A stretch of DNA of 64,000 nt from Macrotis lagotis (GCF_037893015.1 NC_133666.1:655490869-655554868); one strand, 5' to 3'. Positions 43,976-55,867 are shown, counted from the stretch's first letter. Numbers and translations: made by a program. The notes: generated by a model not told the origin, from the letters alone.

Positions 43976-44580
43976 AGAGAGGAAAAACAGAGAGACAGAG
44001 AGACAGGGAGAGATGGAGAGAGAGAGGAGAGACAGAGAGAGAAGAGAGACAGAGAGAAAGAGAGGAGAGACAGAGGGGGGGAGAGACAGAGTGGAGAGGA
44101 GTGACAGAGAGAGAGACTGAGAGAGAGAGATGGATAGAGAGAGAGAGAGATGGAGAGAGACAGGAAGAGAGACAGACCAAGAGATGGAGAGACAGAGAGA
44201 GAGAGAGGAACGAGAGAGAGGAGAGACAGAGAGAGAGACAGGGAGAGAGGGAGAGACGGAGAGACAGAGGAGAGAGAGAGACAGAAAGAGACAGAGTCAG
44301 AGAGGGGAGAGGAGTGACAGAGAGGAGAGAGAGAGAGACAGACAGAGAGAGAGGAACGAGAGAGAGGAGAGACAGAGAGAGAGGAAAAACAGAGAGAGGA
44401 GAGAGAGAGGGAGAGGAGACAGAGAGGGAGGAGAGACAGAGACAGGGAGGAAAGAGTAAGAGAGACAGAGAGGAAAGAGCAAGGGAGACGACAGAGACAA
44501 GAGATAGAAACAGATGGGAGAGAGGAGGCAGGCTGAGACAGGGAAAGAGAGAGAGACACACACATATACATACATACACA
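43976..44580. repeat. GA-rich repeat with 'cagagag' units, distal part
   Basis: Units of 'gagacagagag' type with scattered T, C and longer G runs grade into an AC/AT-rich end ('cacatatacatacatacaca'). Similar 'gagaggagagacagagagag' phrases recur about every 100-200 bp. Confidence 0.92.
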
Positions 44581-44815
44581 TATGGTCAAAATGAGCCATG
44601 TGCTGGAAGAAGTCAGAAATTTCAAGCCCAAACTAAAAGCATCAGACTTGTTATCTTGAAAAGGATCTTGTTCGGTAACATGGAGTTTTAAAAAGATTTT
44701 TACTTCGGCTGGGATTCTCTTAAGAGAATTGTGTTGCAAATTTGACATTTGAAGAAAATGCTGAAAAAAAATACTAAATAAATCTTTAAAAAAGAAAAAA
44801 GAAAAGAAAACCCCC
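44581..44815 (+). repeat. A-rich retroelement-like 3' tail, family unknown
   Basis: 'Gtgttgcaaatttgacattt' is followed by A-rich DNA and 'aataaatctttaaaaaag', which resembles a polyadenylated insertion end. I cannot assign it. Confidence 0.4.
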
Positions 44816-44984
44816 CAAACTGTGACCACCATAGAGGTCTCAGGGTAGACAAAGGGAAGACTGAAGATTTGCTGTTTACCCTTTAAGAAACATGATTATT
44901 ATGGGTTTATAAAGAAGTTTCAGTAGATCCCTGTTGATTTTTAGAGGAAAAAAAAACCAACTAAACTCCTTAGCTAGGTCCTTA

Positions 44985-45375
44985 AAATCCTTCACATTTT
45001 GGCTCTAGCTTACTTTTACAGGCTTATTTAACATGAATTCTATGCTTGAGCCAAATTGGTTTCCTCCAAGTTCAGCATTCTATCTCCCACCTCCAGGCCT
45101 TTTCATAGCTTTCTGTGTTGCCTGGGATGTCATTACTGTACTCCTTTTCTGGTCTCTCAGCTCTTGCGGGTTTTTTCTGTGGGATATCTTTCTTGAATCA
45201 TCTCCTCTGCTCATATTATTATTATACATATACTTTGCTCTTTATTTGCTGGGCTCCTCCCAGGAAGATGCAGGCCTTTCACAGGACAGGAATCTTGTTC
45301 ATTTTTTTACCTTTTGTTTTCATCTCCTGAGCACAGGGCAGTGCTTTGCTCAAGCCTCATTGGGTTAAATTAAAA
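44985..45375 (+). mobile_element. L2 3' region
   Basis: 'Taaaatccttcacattttgg', 'ccacctccaggccttttcat' and, near the end, 'cacaggacaggaatcttgtt' give the full order of an L2 3' region over 390 bp. It is the longest L2 piece here. ORFs within it (up to 111 codons) are relics or chance. Confidence 0.65.
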
Positions 45376-45594
45376 AGGAAAGTTGAGTTTTCTGATAATG
45401 ATTCTTTTACAGTTTATTGAAGATTGGCAAGACTGTCCCTCCCATGAGGATTGGTGGCCACAGGATGATTCTGGGATGTCTGGCTCCAGCCATCTGGTGC
45501 CCCAAAATCAGTCCAGAGGATTCTTCTGACTGGGTCATAAAGAGAAGGAAATAACTATACATTTACCTCAAAATTTTTTTTTCACTGAATTTTG

Positions 45595-45705
45595 TTTATT
45601 ATTGATTCAGTCAGTCAGCAAGCATTTATTAAATGCCTGCTGTATGCCAGTTCTGGGGATATGAAGAAAAGCAAAGCACAATCATTGTCCTCAAGGATCT
45701 CTAAG
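45595..45705 (+). mobile_element. Old SINE/LINE fragment ('aagcatttattaaatgcct' type)
   Basis: 'Gcaagcatttattaaatgcc', 'tgctgtatgccagttctggg' and 'attgtcctcaaggatctcta' match the repeat also seen at 27240 and 57770. Confidence 0.6.
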
Positions 45706-45787
45706 TCAAAGTTTCTGATTGCCTGTCTCAACCTCGCCCAACTGTTATTGTTAAAATCTTATTTTATTTTTTGACTAGATCAAGAAG

Positions 45788-45960
45788 CTTAGGGACAACA
45801 AGGTGGTGCAGTAGATAGAGCACCAGCCCTGGAGTCAGGAGGACCTGAGTTCAAATTCATCCTCAGAACTTAATAATTGCCCTAACTGTGTGACCTTGGG
45901 CAAGCCACTTAACCCCATTACCTTGCAAAAAACAAACCAAAAAAAAAAAAAAAAAAAACA
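45788..45960 (+). mobile_element. tRNA-headed marsupial SINE with poly(A) tail
   Basis: 'Agggacaacaaggtggtgca' head, 'gagttcaaattcatcctcag' box, 'ttgggcaagccacttaaccc' core and an 18-20 base A run at the end. Confidence 0.88.
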
Positions 45961-46024
45961 AGAACCAGAATCATATTAGTATAGGAAACTCATGCTGGAA
46001 ACTCCCTCCACTGATCAAGATCTA

Positions 46025-46330
46025 ATAATGTTTGTCCTTCATTTTTGAAGAAGACCACAACATCAGGGAGATGATGCCATGACAAGAAAGCAAATTGGAT
46101 TTGAATGAGGGGTACGGTGCTAAGTCACCAGCTTCACTTTCTCCTCCAGAACTACCTGGGCCCAATGGTCAAATATGGATCAGGATGACTGGAGTAAGCC
46201 CTGGATGTGAGACAACCAGGGTTAATTGACTTGTCCAAGGTCACACAGCTAGTAAGTGGCAAATGTCTTAGGCCAGATTCAAAGTTCCATCTTCCTGAAT
46301 CCAAGACCAGTGCTCTATCTGCAAATTTAT
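46025..46330 (-). mobile_element. Long composite marsupial SINE (about 300 bp)
   Basis: 'Ttgtccttcatttttgaaga', 'agatgatgccatgacaagaa', 'aagtcaccagcttcactttc' and 'gacaaccagggttaattgac' are collinear with 27655-27960. The head end is degraded ('gaccagtgctctatct'). Confidence 0.85.
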
Positions 46331-46762
46331 TCTCAGGGATCAAGTGACTTGGCCTTAGTCACACAGTCAATATGTATCAGAACAGCACTCAAACACAAAT
46401 CTTCCTACTCTAAGGCTCAACTCTCTATCCCTTCCTCTATGCTGTGTATCTTGATAATTTTTTTAATTGTCTTTTTCCCTTTCAGTTCTCTTGCACTGGG
46501 AATTGATGATAACTAGTCTGGGGCTTGAAAATTGCCCCTGATATTTTGTGTGTTCATTTATCTAATCTTGGCTCCTGTGAATGTGGTCTGTTTTTCTCTC
46601 AGCTCAGAACACACGTCTGTGGGTTGTTATGGAAGAACATGGGCATGCACACTCATGATGTCCCTTGAACACCTGCTCCAGCCCCTCAGGCTGTGTTGGA
46701 AGCTTGGTTGTTTTTGATTTGTTCAGGAGTTGTCGTATGTGCACGTGTGTGTGTGTGTATGT

Positions 46763-46797
<35 letters not shown>

Positions 46798-47185
46798 TTG
46801 GGTGAGGAGAGTGTTGGGACTGCCAGTCTCCTGGAAACAGATGGTGGGAGATAACTGTTCTTTCCATCCTGAGCCTGTTTGGTGAGTCTTTTAACCTATT
46901 TCTCCTGGCCTTTGGGTACCTAGCCAACCTTTCAGTTGAGGTTTTGAAAGACTCTAGACATCCCTGAGTTCTTACCTCAGGCTAGGCTGAACTGGATCCT
47001 GAGGACCCCTCACTTTTGGGAAGGACTTGAAAGTTTATAGAACATTTGCTTTGCGACTGTGCATATTGGTTCACTCTCCTTGAGGACAGGAACTATTTTG
47101 TTTTTTTGTTTTTTTCTTCTCTGGTATCTGTCAAATAGTGAATGACTGGGCAAGTATGGGAGTGGATATTATGTGTTTGTCACTG
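46331..47185. other. Intron 2 stretch with a (TG)n tract
   Basis: A (TG)n run of about 25 units with interruptions lies at 46745-46794. Bases 47080-47160 may be an L2 3' end. No exon. Confidence 0.5.
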
Positions 47186-48330
47186 TGAAAGGCACTAGGG
47201 GTAGGTACAAAGACAGATTACAAAGTGCAAAGTCCTTGCCCTCAAGGAACTTATACTCTCCTAGAGGAGAAAGGAGAATGTTATATACTCAAATAATTAT
47301 GATACAAGAAAAATTGAGGTAGAAAAGATTAGACCCACTTTTAGATGTGGAGGGTGCAGAAATCAGGAAAGCATTCCCAGAGACAACACCATTGCAAAAA
47401 AGCTGATTTAAACTTGCTATGAGGACAAACTTGCTAATGATAAGAGCAATTAAAAAAGGGGAATGGGTTGTCTCTCTAGGTAATGAGTTCCTCATCACAG
47501 GTGTTGTAGCAGAGACTATGTCATCTTTGGGGGCGGGGGGTTTGTAGAGCAAATTCTTGGCCAGGTTCAAGTTGAACTGGATCACCTCAGACATTTTTTC
47601 TAACTCTAAGATTCCATGGTATGCTGTGTGTGTGGAGCAATATTAGGACAAGAAGAGTGAAAGTTTCTAGATTGTTGTGTCAGAAAGGAGCATCAAAGGG
47701 AGATCGGTGATGAGAGTATCTTAATCTGGGAGTGTTACATAGGATAAGTCCAAGTTGGTGATTCTGAGGGTGGGTGTGTACAGAGTCCCCAGGAGCAGGC
47801 TAGGGTTATGGTGACTTCCCATTTGAGCTGAAGGTGTGGCATAGATCTTAAGGGTGGAATGAGATGAACCTAAAAGCTGAGCTGACCCCGAGCCAGAGCC
47901 AACAGATGATTCTGGGAAAGACAAGTGGAATTCCAATGGGACGCAGTGGAGGAGGGAAAGTCACACAGCAGCAGTTCTCTGCCCAAGATGACTCTCATAT
48001 CATGTGATGTGAGTTGATCCTTTGAGAAACAAGGTGGATTGGCTCAGTAAGCAGAAAGGCAGCCAGGGATTTCCTTTACTCCAGACTTTCTTTACATTTT
48101 AAGATTTGGCGTGTTTTTCTTTGTGAATATATATCTCTTTTATAAAGATTGCTTGGAGCTAAGAGTCTACAACAAAGGAAGAGGAAAGTTGAGCTCTACA
48201 ATTGGGTTATCCAGAAGTGATTGCAGTCATGTGAGGATGCAGGAGTGAACATCAGAGTGGGAATAGCTTAGAATGCTTTTCTTTCTCATCTCTTCATCCT
48301 ATAATTCCTAGCTTTCTTTAAGAATGACAT
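47186..48330. other. Intron 2 stretch, old repeat wording only
   Basis: 'Ctcaaggaacttatactctc' (47240) and 'catcacaggtgttgtagcag' (47495) belong to weak old repeats. Nothing else is recognised. Confidence 0.4.
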
Positions 48331-48332
48331 TG

Positions 48333-48491
48333 GGGACAGCTACATGGTGCAGTGGATAAAGCATCAGCCCTGGAGTCAGGAGGACCTGAGCTCAAATCTG
48401 GCCACAGAACACTTAATAATTGCTTGTGTGACCTTGGGCAAGTCACTTAATCCCATTGCCTTAAATAGAAATTTGTAAAAATATTTTAAAA
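48333..48491 (+). mobile_element. tRNA-headed marsupial SINE
   Basis: 'Ggggacagctacatggtgca' to 'cccattgccttaaatagaaa'. It is flanked by 'aagaatgac' followed by 'attg' (about 48320) and 'tttg' (about 48494). Confidence 0.87.
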
Positions 48492-48499
48492 AAAGAATG

Positions 48500-48805
48500 A
48501 CTTTGAGTGAAGAAATCATTTTGACTATTTTAAAATACCCAAATCCAACTATAAAAGACATATAAAGATGCTATCTACATCCAGAGAAAGAATCGATAAA
48601 TAGAATATTATGAAAAATATAACTATTTGTGATGAGGGAGAGAAGGAAAAAGGTGGGGAGACATTTACATGATAGCTTTATTATAGATTTAAAAGGAATA
48701 ACAAGTTACACAAAATAGATTTGCAGCTTTATGTGCAATCATCCTTTCTTATTACATTATTATGGAAATGCTTATTTTATTCCAAAAATTAAAAAATAAA
48801 TGAAT
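48500..48805 (+). mobile_element. Sense L1 3' end
   Basis: 'Gatgctatctacatccagag' then 'tgtgatgagggagagaagga' and an A-rich end match the sense copy at 55868-56460 ('aatgctatctacctccagag'). Confidence 0.65.
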
Positions 48806-48839
48806 AAATTTTAATTTTTCTTTGGGGTTCAGCTTTTTC

Positions 48840-49065
48840 TGGAACACCATCCTGATCTTCTTACCCCTCTCCATTCCATTACTTTGTATTGATTTTAAAT
48901 ATTTTAAAATTTCCCTTATCTGCATACTTGGGTTTCTTCTCTCTCTAACAGATTGTATACTCTCTGGGGGTTGGAACAGTTCTCTTTTTGACATGTCTCC
49001 AAGGCCTATTGAGGTACATAGTAGGTACTCAATAAATGCCTTTTGAATGCCTCAATGAATGAATG
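48840..49065 (+). mobile_element. L2 3' end
   Basis: 'Acattttgtattgatttta'-like text, 'gattgtatactctctggggg' and 'gtaggtactcaataaatgcc' follow the L2 order. Confidence 0.65.
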
Positions 49066-49970
49066 GCTCTCACTCTTAAGGCCAGCAGAGCCCAGATCTG
49101 GCTTCCTCGGGGAGGCCAGGTTTTTGGCTGGGTTTTGGGGCCATGTCCTCATAGGCGTGTTGGCTCTTTATCTTCACCCAGAGATTTGATTACTCAGAAG
49201 TAGTTTAATAAAGCAGAATGACGACTGGTTTTATTTTGAGGAAATGGCTTTAGTTTCTCAGCGAGTGGACTCTGTACTCCTGTTTTGATTTTCTTCTTGA
49301 CCTAGCACCCTGTTGTATGGGCCCATGGAATTAATTTGGCCCCAGCCCTGTGGAATTTGTGACCATTTGAGTACAGGATGGGCTGGACAAGCATTTACCT
49401 TTGTACTGTTTATGAAGGGTTTGCAAAGTAAATTAATGTAAGAGCTGAGGCTTATTGAGAAAGTGAGTTTGCAGGTGTAACTACCAGGGCTGTTTGCATG
49501 TCTCTCTTCTTCTGGCCTCCCTACCTTTGTGTTGGTGTGCCCCAGTTTTCATTTCTGCACAGGAGGGTTGGCGTGTTTTACCTGTTAGTTCTTTCTCTAC
49601 CAATCTGCCATAAACACTCCAGCTTTCCCCATTCCTTGAGGAAAAGATCTGTTCTTTTCTTTCTCTTCTCTCTGGCTTTGGCTTTTGTCGAGACTAAGGC
49701 TTAGTGAGAATATACCTGTGGGAATTCTATTGACTCCCTTCTCAGAATCACGATGTTAATGCTTTAAAATAAAAACATACATAATTACAAAGGAAACCTT
49801 TTATCTTGAAATCAACATTATCAAAATATTAAACAAAAGTTTGTGGAGCCACGTTAAGAAGCCCTACTCTGAATTCATCAAACAAATCAACAAAAACAAC
49901 TGAAAGAAGTTGTCTTAGAAACCTAGAACCAGGTGTCTTCAGAACCCAGGAAAAAAAATCTGTCCTTTTG
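49066..49970. other. Intron 2 stretch, nothing recognised
   Basis: No exon, RNA gene or assignable repeat. Confidence 0.4.
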
Positions 49971-49971
49971 A

Positions 49972-50165
49972 AAAAAATACATTTTTATTGACATCTTTTA
50001 ATTTTAGATCACTTCCATTACCAACTATAACTCATATCTCCTCCTTCCCAAAGAACTGGCCCTCATAATAAAAAATAAAAAGGAGGGTGGTGGAGTGGAG
50101 CAAAATCATCCAACACATGGAAAAAATGTGACACATTTCTTGTTCCACACCCATAGTCCCCCACT
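49972..50165 (-). mobile_element. Antisense L1 3' end fragment
   Basis: 'Atacatttttattgacatct' and 'ctcataataaaaaataaaaa' are antisense L1 terminus text. Confidence 0.5.
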
Positions 50166-50179
50166 TCAACAGAGCAATG

Positions 50180-50520
50180 TGTCTTGGGGCCAAGTGAATG
50201 AAATGGAAAATGAATGTTCTTTAAGAAGTGATGATTGTGATGAATACAGAGAAGTAGGGAAAGCTCTCTATGAACTGATGCAGAACAAGGAAATAAAATC
50301 AGGAAAACAATTAGTGACTAAACAATGTAAATGGAAAGAACAGAAGAAATGGGATGGTTTGTAATGTTAATGATCCAATTTAGCTATGAAGAAGGGACAA
50401 CATGTATCTCTTGTCTTGCTTTATCTGGTAAGGGACTATGGTCCTGCAATATTTAGTCAGCCTTGATTGGGGCATTGGTTAGTTTTCCTTTTTTCCTTTT
50501 TTTTTCCCTTTGTTAACAAT
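50180..50520 (+). mobile_element. Sense L1 3' region
   Basis: 'Ctatgaactgatgcagaaca' is a recurrent phrase of marsupial L1 3' ends, followed by 'tttgtaatgttaatgatcca'. The short ORF at 50095-50364 is L1 debris and non-coding. Confidence 0.6.
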
Positions 50521-50564
50521 GGATGGCTTTTTAGGGAAGGAGAGGGATATATATTTAGAAATGA

Positions 50565-50738
50565 TAGGGGCGGCTAGGTGGCATAGTGGATAAAGCACTG
50601 GCCTTGGATTCAGGAGTACCTGGGTTCAAATCCGGTCTCAGACACTTAATAATTATCTAGCTGTGTGGTCTTGGGCAAGCCACTTAACCCCATTTGCCTT
50701 GCAAAAAAAAAAAAACAACCCTAAAAAAAATTAAAAAA
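50565..50738 (+). mobile_element. tRNA-headed marsupial SINE, near consensus
   Basis: 'Ggggcggctaggtggcatag' to 'ccccatttgccttgcaaaaa'. It is flanked by 'agaaatga' at 50557-50564 and 50739-50746. It looks among the youngest copies. Confidence 0.92.
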
Positions 50739-50746
50739 AGAAATGA

Positions 50747-51828
50747 AAGTGACATAAAAACAAAAGATATCAATAACATTTTTGAAAAATGATAAAACTT
50801 GAACTAGATTGTCTCTTTGGCTTTTTCCAACTCAACTCCCATGTTCGTGTGAGGTTTTATGAATGTAAAGTAAGATGGATGATGATAGGAGATGAGGGGC
50901 ATAGAATCAACTTTCTAGTCCAATTTATATCTGATTTAGAATCCCCATCCTCCCCTAGCTGACAAGTGCTCTCTTATCAGCCTGTGCATAAGGACCTCAG
51001 AGAAAGGGGAGTTTCCACTTTTTGGACAGCTCTAATTTTTAGGTACATTTTTATCACTGAGTCTAAATTGGCTTCTTTACAAACCCAGGGTTCTGCCCTC
51101 TGGGGCCAACAGAACTAACTTAATCCCTCCTTGTCTGTAACAAAGAGGGATTAGGAATTCCTAAGTGGTTCCATCCACCTGTGTTGGAACAAAATTAATT
51201 ATACTGTCCTAGAATTAAGTGTTTCCAGGACCTCAGAGCTTATTTGATCCTGATCCCACATTTTTTGAGATAGAAGCTAAGAAAGGGGAAGCAGAAGTGG
51301 TCAAGGTCAAGAGATTTGAATCCATGATTTCTGCTTTCCAAATCTGTGGGGTTTTTTTTTTTTTTGGTGTTATATCACTTAATTATATAATTACTGACAA
51401 TATCACTACTAGTTCCTTTTACTCACTTTGGAAAAAAACTATCAGTTTGAAAGAATGCAGAAATCTCCAATCCCAAGCATAGCCTTCATGATTTTAAAAG
51501 CTACAAGGTCCTCTGGGGCCACCGTGGGAAAAGTGAGGCTGGGGAAGCTGTCCCATACCCAGCATGCCGTGGACGTCAACCGGGTCTGTGACTCATAGCT
51601 ACCATGGCCCAGTGGGATTATCAGTTGCATTCTTGGGTAAATAGTGAGGGAGTCAGCCAGTACTTTCATATGGAAAGCCCCAGGTTTCCCTAGAGGTTAT
51701 AATACCTTTCAGGTTGTTGTCCATCTTCACAAACATTTGAGGGAAGGGAATCCCTCTGTTGTTTTATAAACCTTTAGCCTCTGTCTAGGGTGATGTTGGA
51801 GAATAGGGAAGAGATAACTTTTCTCTTT
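50747..51828. other. Intron 2 stretch, nothing recognised
   Basis: Intronic DNA with small SINE-core scraps (51240-51330). No exon or RNA gene. Confidence 0.4.
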
Positions 51829-51829
51829 T

Positions 51830-51960
51830 TATTTTTTTGGAGGCAGTCAAGGTTAAGTGACTTGTGCAGGGTCACATAGCCCATATCTGAAGGTGAATTT
51901 GAACTCAAGTCCTCACTTCAGGACTGGTGCCCTATCCACTGCATCACCTACCTGCTCCTA
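51830..51960 (-). mobile_element. tRNA-headed marsupial SINE, decayed
   Basis: 'Ggaggcagtcaaggttaagt' to 'atccactgcatcacctacct', antisense. Confidence 0.75.
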
Positions 51961-51989
51961 AGAGTTGGATTTTCTGTTTCATTCATATC

Positions 51990-52640
51990 CATCAAATAAT
52001 CAACAACTATTTATTAGATGCCTTCTGTGTGCCAGGAATCTGGAGATACAAAGAAATGAGATAGGCCCTGCCTTCAAAAGTTTCCATTTTATTGGAATGG
52101 AAATTGCCCAAATCTACAAATATGATTAGCAACAAAATAAATGCAAGACCAAATACAAGGGAATTTGAGGGGGAATGGGAGAAGACAGTAGTAGATGGAT
52201 ACTCAGAAAAGGACTCATGTGCAAGGGGTTGCTTGAGAACCAAATGTGCTCACATCTGTATTGGAAGGGCGGTATCTTGTCTTCCTTGACCATAGGCTCA
52301 GAAAAATGGAAGGATAGTTCACATTTCTTCTATGCTCCAAGGCTTGCAAACTGTTTTGTCCATAATTATTCCTATAAGGTAAGATTTTCCCCATTTTATA
52401 GATGATAAAACTGAGAGGGGGGCATGTAACTTATCCAAAGTCACATAGCAGCTAGCAGCAGGTATATACAATCAAGAATTCCAAATCTGGAGAGCAACTT
52501 AAGAGACCTTAGTCCAAGTCCTTACATCTTACTGATTGGTAAACTGAAGTAAAATGAGATCCATGTGAGATCATTGAGTGAGGCCATGGCAGAGCAGGGA
52601 CTAAAATTCCCAAGTCTCTCTCCTCAGCCCAGGGTGTTTG
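51990..52640 (+). mobile_element. Old repeats: 'tttattagatgccttctgtg' element and MIR-like pieces
   Basis: Bases 51995-52100 are the start of an old dispersed repeat. Bases 52310-52470 ('cattttatagatgataaaac', 'aacttatccaaagtcacata') and 52480-52600 are MIR-like. Confidence 0.55.
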
Positions 52641-53150
52641 CCCAGCCCCATGAAAGAAAGTTCCCAAAGTTCCCAAGGAATCAGAAAGGCAGATGTAGAG
52701 TGTGCATTGGAGGGTCCCCCTGCTCTGTTTGGTGAGGGGGACTTGCCCATTTGACCCCAAGCCTTTCAGTCTCCTAGCCTTCTTGGCCCCACTCCCAAGA
52801 AGGCTGGAAGATTCTTTTCACACACACCCCCATACACACCCTGTCATTTGCTTGTGGGTTTGTACCAGGGATTCGGCAGCGCAGGCCTTGCCAGGACTAA
52901 AGTCGATGGGCGGTTTGACCTGCTGCACGAGCTCTGGCATGGGCTTACTGGCTGTGTTTCCAGCCCTCGTTCAGAGGCTGACAGATGCTTCTGGATGTCT
53001 GGGAGGCAGCATGGGGCAGGGTTCTGAAGGCCTGGGTCAGAGCCCCAATTCTGCCACTTGACTCCCAGGTTGACCTTGGGTAAGTCATAGGGTCCCATCA
53101 ATGGAAGGAAGAGACCTTGGGGCTGTGCAGAGCAACCAGCACCTGGACAG
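52641..53150. other. Intron 2 stretch, nothing confident
   Basis: Moderately GC-rich. SINE-core text at 53000-53095. The 119-codon ORF at 52702-53061 has no recognisable domain. Confidence 0.4.
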
Positions 53151-53352
53151 GATTCTTCTCTACACCATACCTGACAAGTGACTGCCCAGGACCTCCAGGA
53201 AAGAGGAACCTACTCCCATTTTGCTGTTGGACAGCTCTTATAAGTTTTTCCTTCTGTTGAAGATTCTTCTCTACATTCCCTGATAAGTGGCTGCCCAGGA
53301 TCTCCAGTGAAGGGGAGCCTTTTCCCATTTCACTGTAGGACAGCTTTATACT
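53151..53352. repeat. Direct tandem duplication, period 111 bp
   Basis: Copy 1 (53151-53243) and copy 2 (53262-53352) share 'gattcttctctaca', 'ctgcccagga' with 'ctccag', 'ttttgctgttggacagctc'-like text and the same order throughout. They differ by scattered substitutions, so the event is old. Confidence 0.85.
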
Positions 53353-54220
53353 GAGCAGAAATTTAACTTGGACATTTCCCCTTAGTTCTGCCCTTCAGGA
53401 CTAAGCAAAATGAATATAATCTCTTTTACCAGCCCTTCAAATGCTTGAAGACAACTATCAAACTCTTCCCACCTATCCCTAATTCTTCAACAGGTCTTCT
53501 CTTCTTCAGGCTAAATGTGTCATGTCAATAAACATTTATTAATTGCCCATGGTATGGCATGATCCTGAGCCTTGGGGGGAAAATCTTCCTCAATTCCTTC
53601 AAAAAACCCCTTATTTATGGGGCATAATCTTAAACCCAACACCATCCTTTTTTCTCCTTTACTTTCTAGCTTATCATTGTCCTTCCCAGAAATGGTCTTC
53701 AGAATTGAGCATAGCTCTCAAGATGTGGTCTTGACAGGATAAGAGGGTTTTCTAATCCTTCTGGTTATACCCTCCTGGTGGGGAAAGATAACAGTGTCCC
53801 CTGTTTTGGGAACGCCAACCATGCCTTAGGTGATCATTGCCAGGTGGTAGGCCAGCCCTCCAAATAGAATGAGTTGGAGTTAGTCCTGGGGGGGGGGGGG
53901 AATCCAATTTTTACTCTGGTTCCCTCGAAGAGATAGTCTGTCTCATCCACTGAAACGCACATCACTGGAAATGTCAGAGCTGGTCGGGATCTTTTCATTT
54001 TATGGTGGACAAACACAAGATTCAGAGAGAAGAAGATAATGGTCATATCTAGAAGTAGGGACTATAATCTAGATTTCCTATAGTTCAGGGCTAATTTCAT
54101 TAAGACCACATGTTTTCTTCTTGCCTTCTTCCATGTCATCAGGGAAACATCAGGTGTTTAAGTATTTGTTGTAAGTAGGGTAGAATCAACAGGACCTTGC
54201 CTCTGGGTACCCTATTTATT
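53353..54220. other. Intron 2 stretch with a G run
   Basis: A run of 13 G lies at 53888-53900. MIR-like text is at 53960-54080. Nothing else is recognised. Confidence 0.45.
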
Positions 54221-54224
54221 TATT

Positions 54225-55020
54225 TATTCGTTTGTTTGTTTTAAAGATTTTATTTTGAGTTTTACAATTTTCTCCCTAATCTTACTTCCCTCTCCCCACC
54301 CCCATCAGAAGGCAATTTGCCAGTCTTTACATTGTTTCCATGGTATACATTGATCCAAATTGAATGTGATGAGAGAGAAATCATATCCTTAAGGAAGAAA
54401 CATAAAGTATAAGAGATTACAAGATCAGACAATAAGATATCAGTTTTTTCCCTAAATTAAAGGTAATAGTCCTTGGTCTTTGTTCAAACTCCACAGTTCT
54501 TTCTCTGGATACAGATGGTATTCTACATTGCAGAGAGCCCCAAATTGTCCCTGATTGTTGCACTGATGGAATGAGCAAGTCCATCAAGATGCATCATCGT
54601 CCCCATGTTGCTGTTAGGGTGTACAGTGTTTTTCTGGTTCTGCTCATCTCACTCAGCATCAGTTTATGCAAATCCCTCCAGGCTTCCCTGCATTCCTATC
54701 CCCCCCGGTTTCTAATAGAATAATAGTGTTCCATGACATACATAAACCACAGTTTGCTAAGCCATTCTCCAATTGAAGGACATTTACTTGATTTCCAATT
54801 CTTTGCCACCACAAACAGAGCTGCTATGAATATTTTTGTACAAGTGATGTTTTTACCTTTTTTTCACCATCTCTTCAAGGTATAGACCCAGTAGTAGTAT
54901 TGCTGGATCAATGAGTATGCACATTTTTGTTGCCCTTGGGTGTAGTTCCAAATTTCTCTCCAGAAAGGTTGGATGAGTTCACAGCTCCACCAACAATGTA
55001 ATAGTGTCTGGGTACCCAAT
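54225..55020 (-). mobile_element. Antisense L1 3' end, about 0.8 kb
   Basis: 'Tttgagttttacaattttct', 'gtctttacattgtttccatg', 'caaattgtccctgattgttg', 'atccctccaggcttccctgc', 'ccattctccaattgaaggac' and 'ccagaaaggttggatgagtt' run in L1 3' order. It is the reference copy for the elements at 10165 and 11918. Confidence 0.85.
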
Positions 55021-55865
55021 TTAAAAGGTATTTGAAGTTCTTAGTTTCAAAGAAACCATAGAATTTGTTTGCTCTTAGTTAGCAAGATAGGAAGTGGCTA
55101 AGTGATAAGTTGAGGTGAGCCCCCCACCCCGTGTTTGTGGGACTGCCACCAGTAGCTTTATTTTTGGGTCCCAGTATCTCTGTCTTGGGTTCTTCCCGGT
55201 TCCCTGCTTTCCTGCTCTTGTTTCTTGCCCCAGGTACAAAGGTAAAGGTTCTTTGTTAAAGCTCTGAATGGATCCATATACTCATTTTTAGTTTATTTCT
55301 CCAAGAATGTCTTATTCCTCTCTCTCTCTCTACTTCCTGGCTCTTACTATTTATAACCTTTTCTGCGCTTTCTTCTCTTGCCTGGCCTAATTGCATCAAA
55401 GATTTAATTTTCACCACTCCCTGTTATGGGACTTTTTCTCTGTCCAATGGCCACAGACTTGACTCTTGTCAAATGTCCTGTGACCCTGTGATGTTGTCAG
55501 TGTTGATCTCATAGACACCAGGAGAGTGATGCCGTTAGCTCAGGTCATAGAATCTCAGAGTCAGAAGAGTTTCTTCTAGTTCAATTAGGACCTGAACCAA
55601 AATCCCCTGTGTCCAACATACTTGAAAAGCCTTTGCTTGAAGCTCTTTCAGATAGGAAGATATTATATGGGAGGTATGACTGCCTCCCATTCCTGAGGAA
55701 ACCAACCCAACATCCCATAGGGATCATCCATCCATCATTTCACCTCTCCACCTGTCTGCCTTATCATTTTCCTACCTGTTTTAAGAGAAAACGAGGTAGC
55801 CAGACTTCCTCCTGCCACCCAGTGATCAAATTGTCAGACCTGGAAGGAAATTTGGAATCCCTAAA
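55021..55865. other. Intron 2 stretch, nothing confident
   Basis: Intronic DNA with MIR-like scraps at 55545-55610. No exon. Confidence 0.4.
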
Positions 55866-55867
55866 GT

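Noticed and set aside
40156..44832. Open frames of 1558, 1470 and 1265 codons on the - strand and 956 and 846 codons on the + strand, reading SLFSLS or REKREKTER repeats
   Set aside because: The tract is almost all G and A on +. Stop codons need T on + and A on -, so all six frames stay open by composition alone. There are no splice signals or domains, and every frame is open at once.
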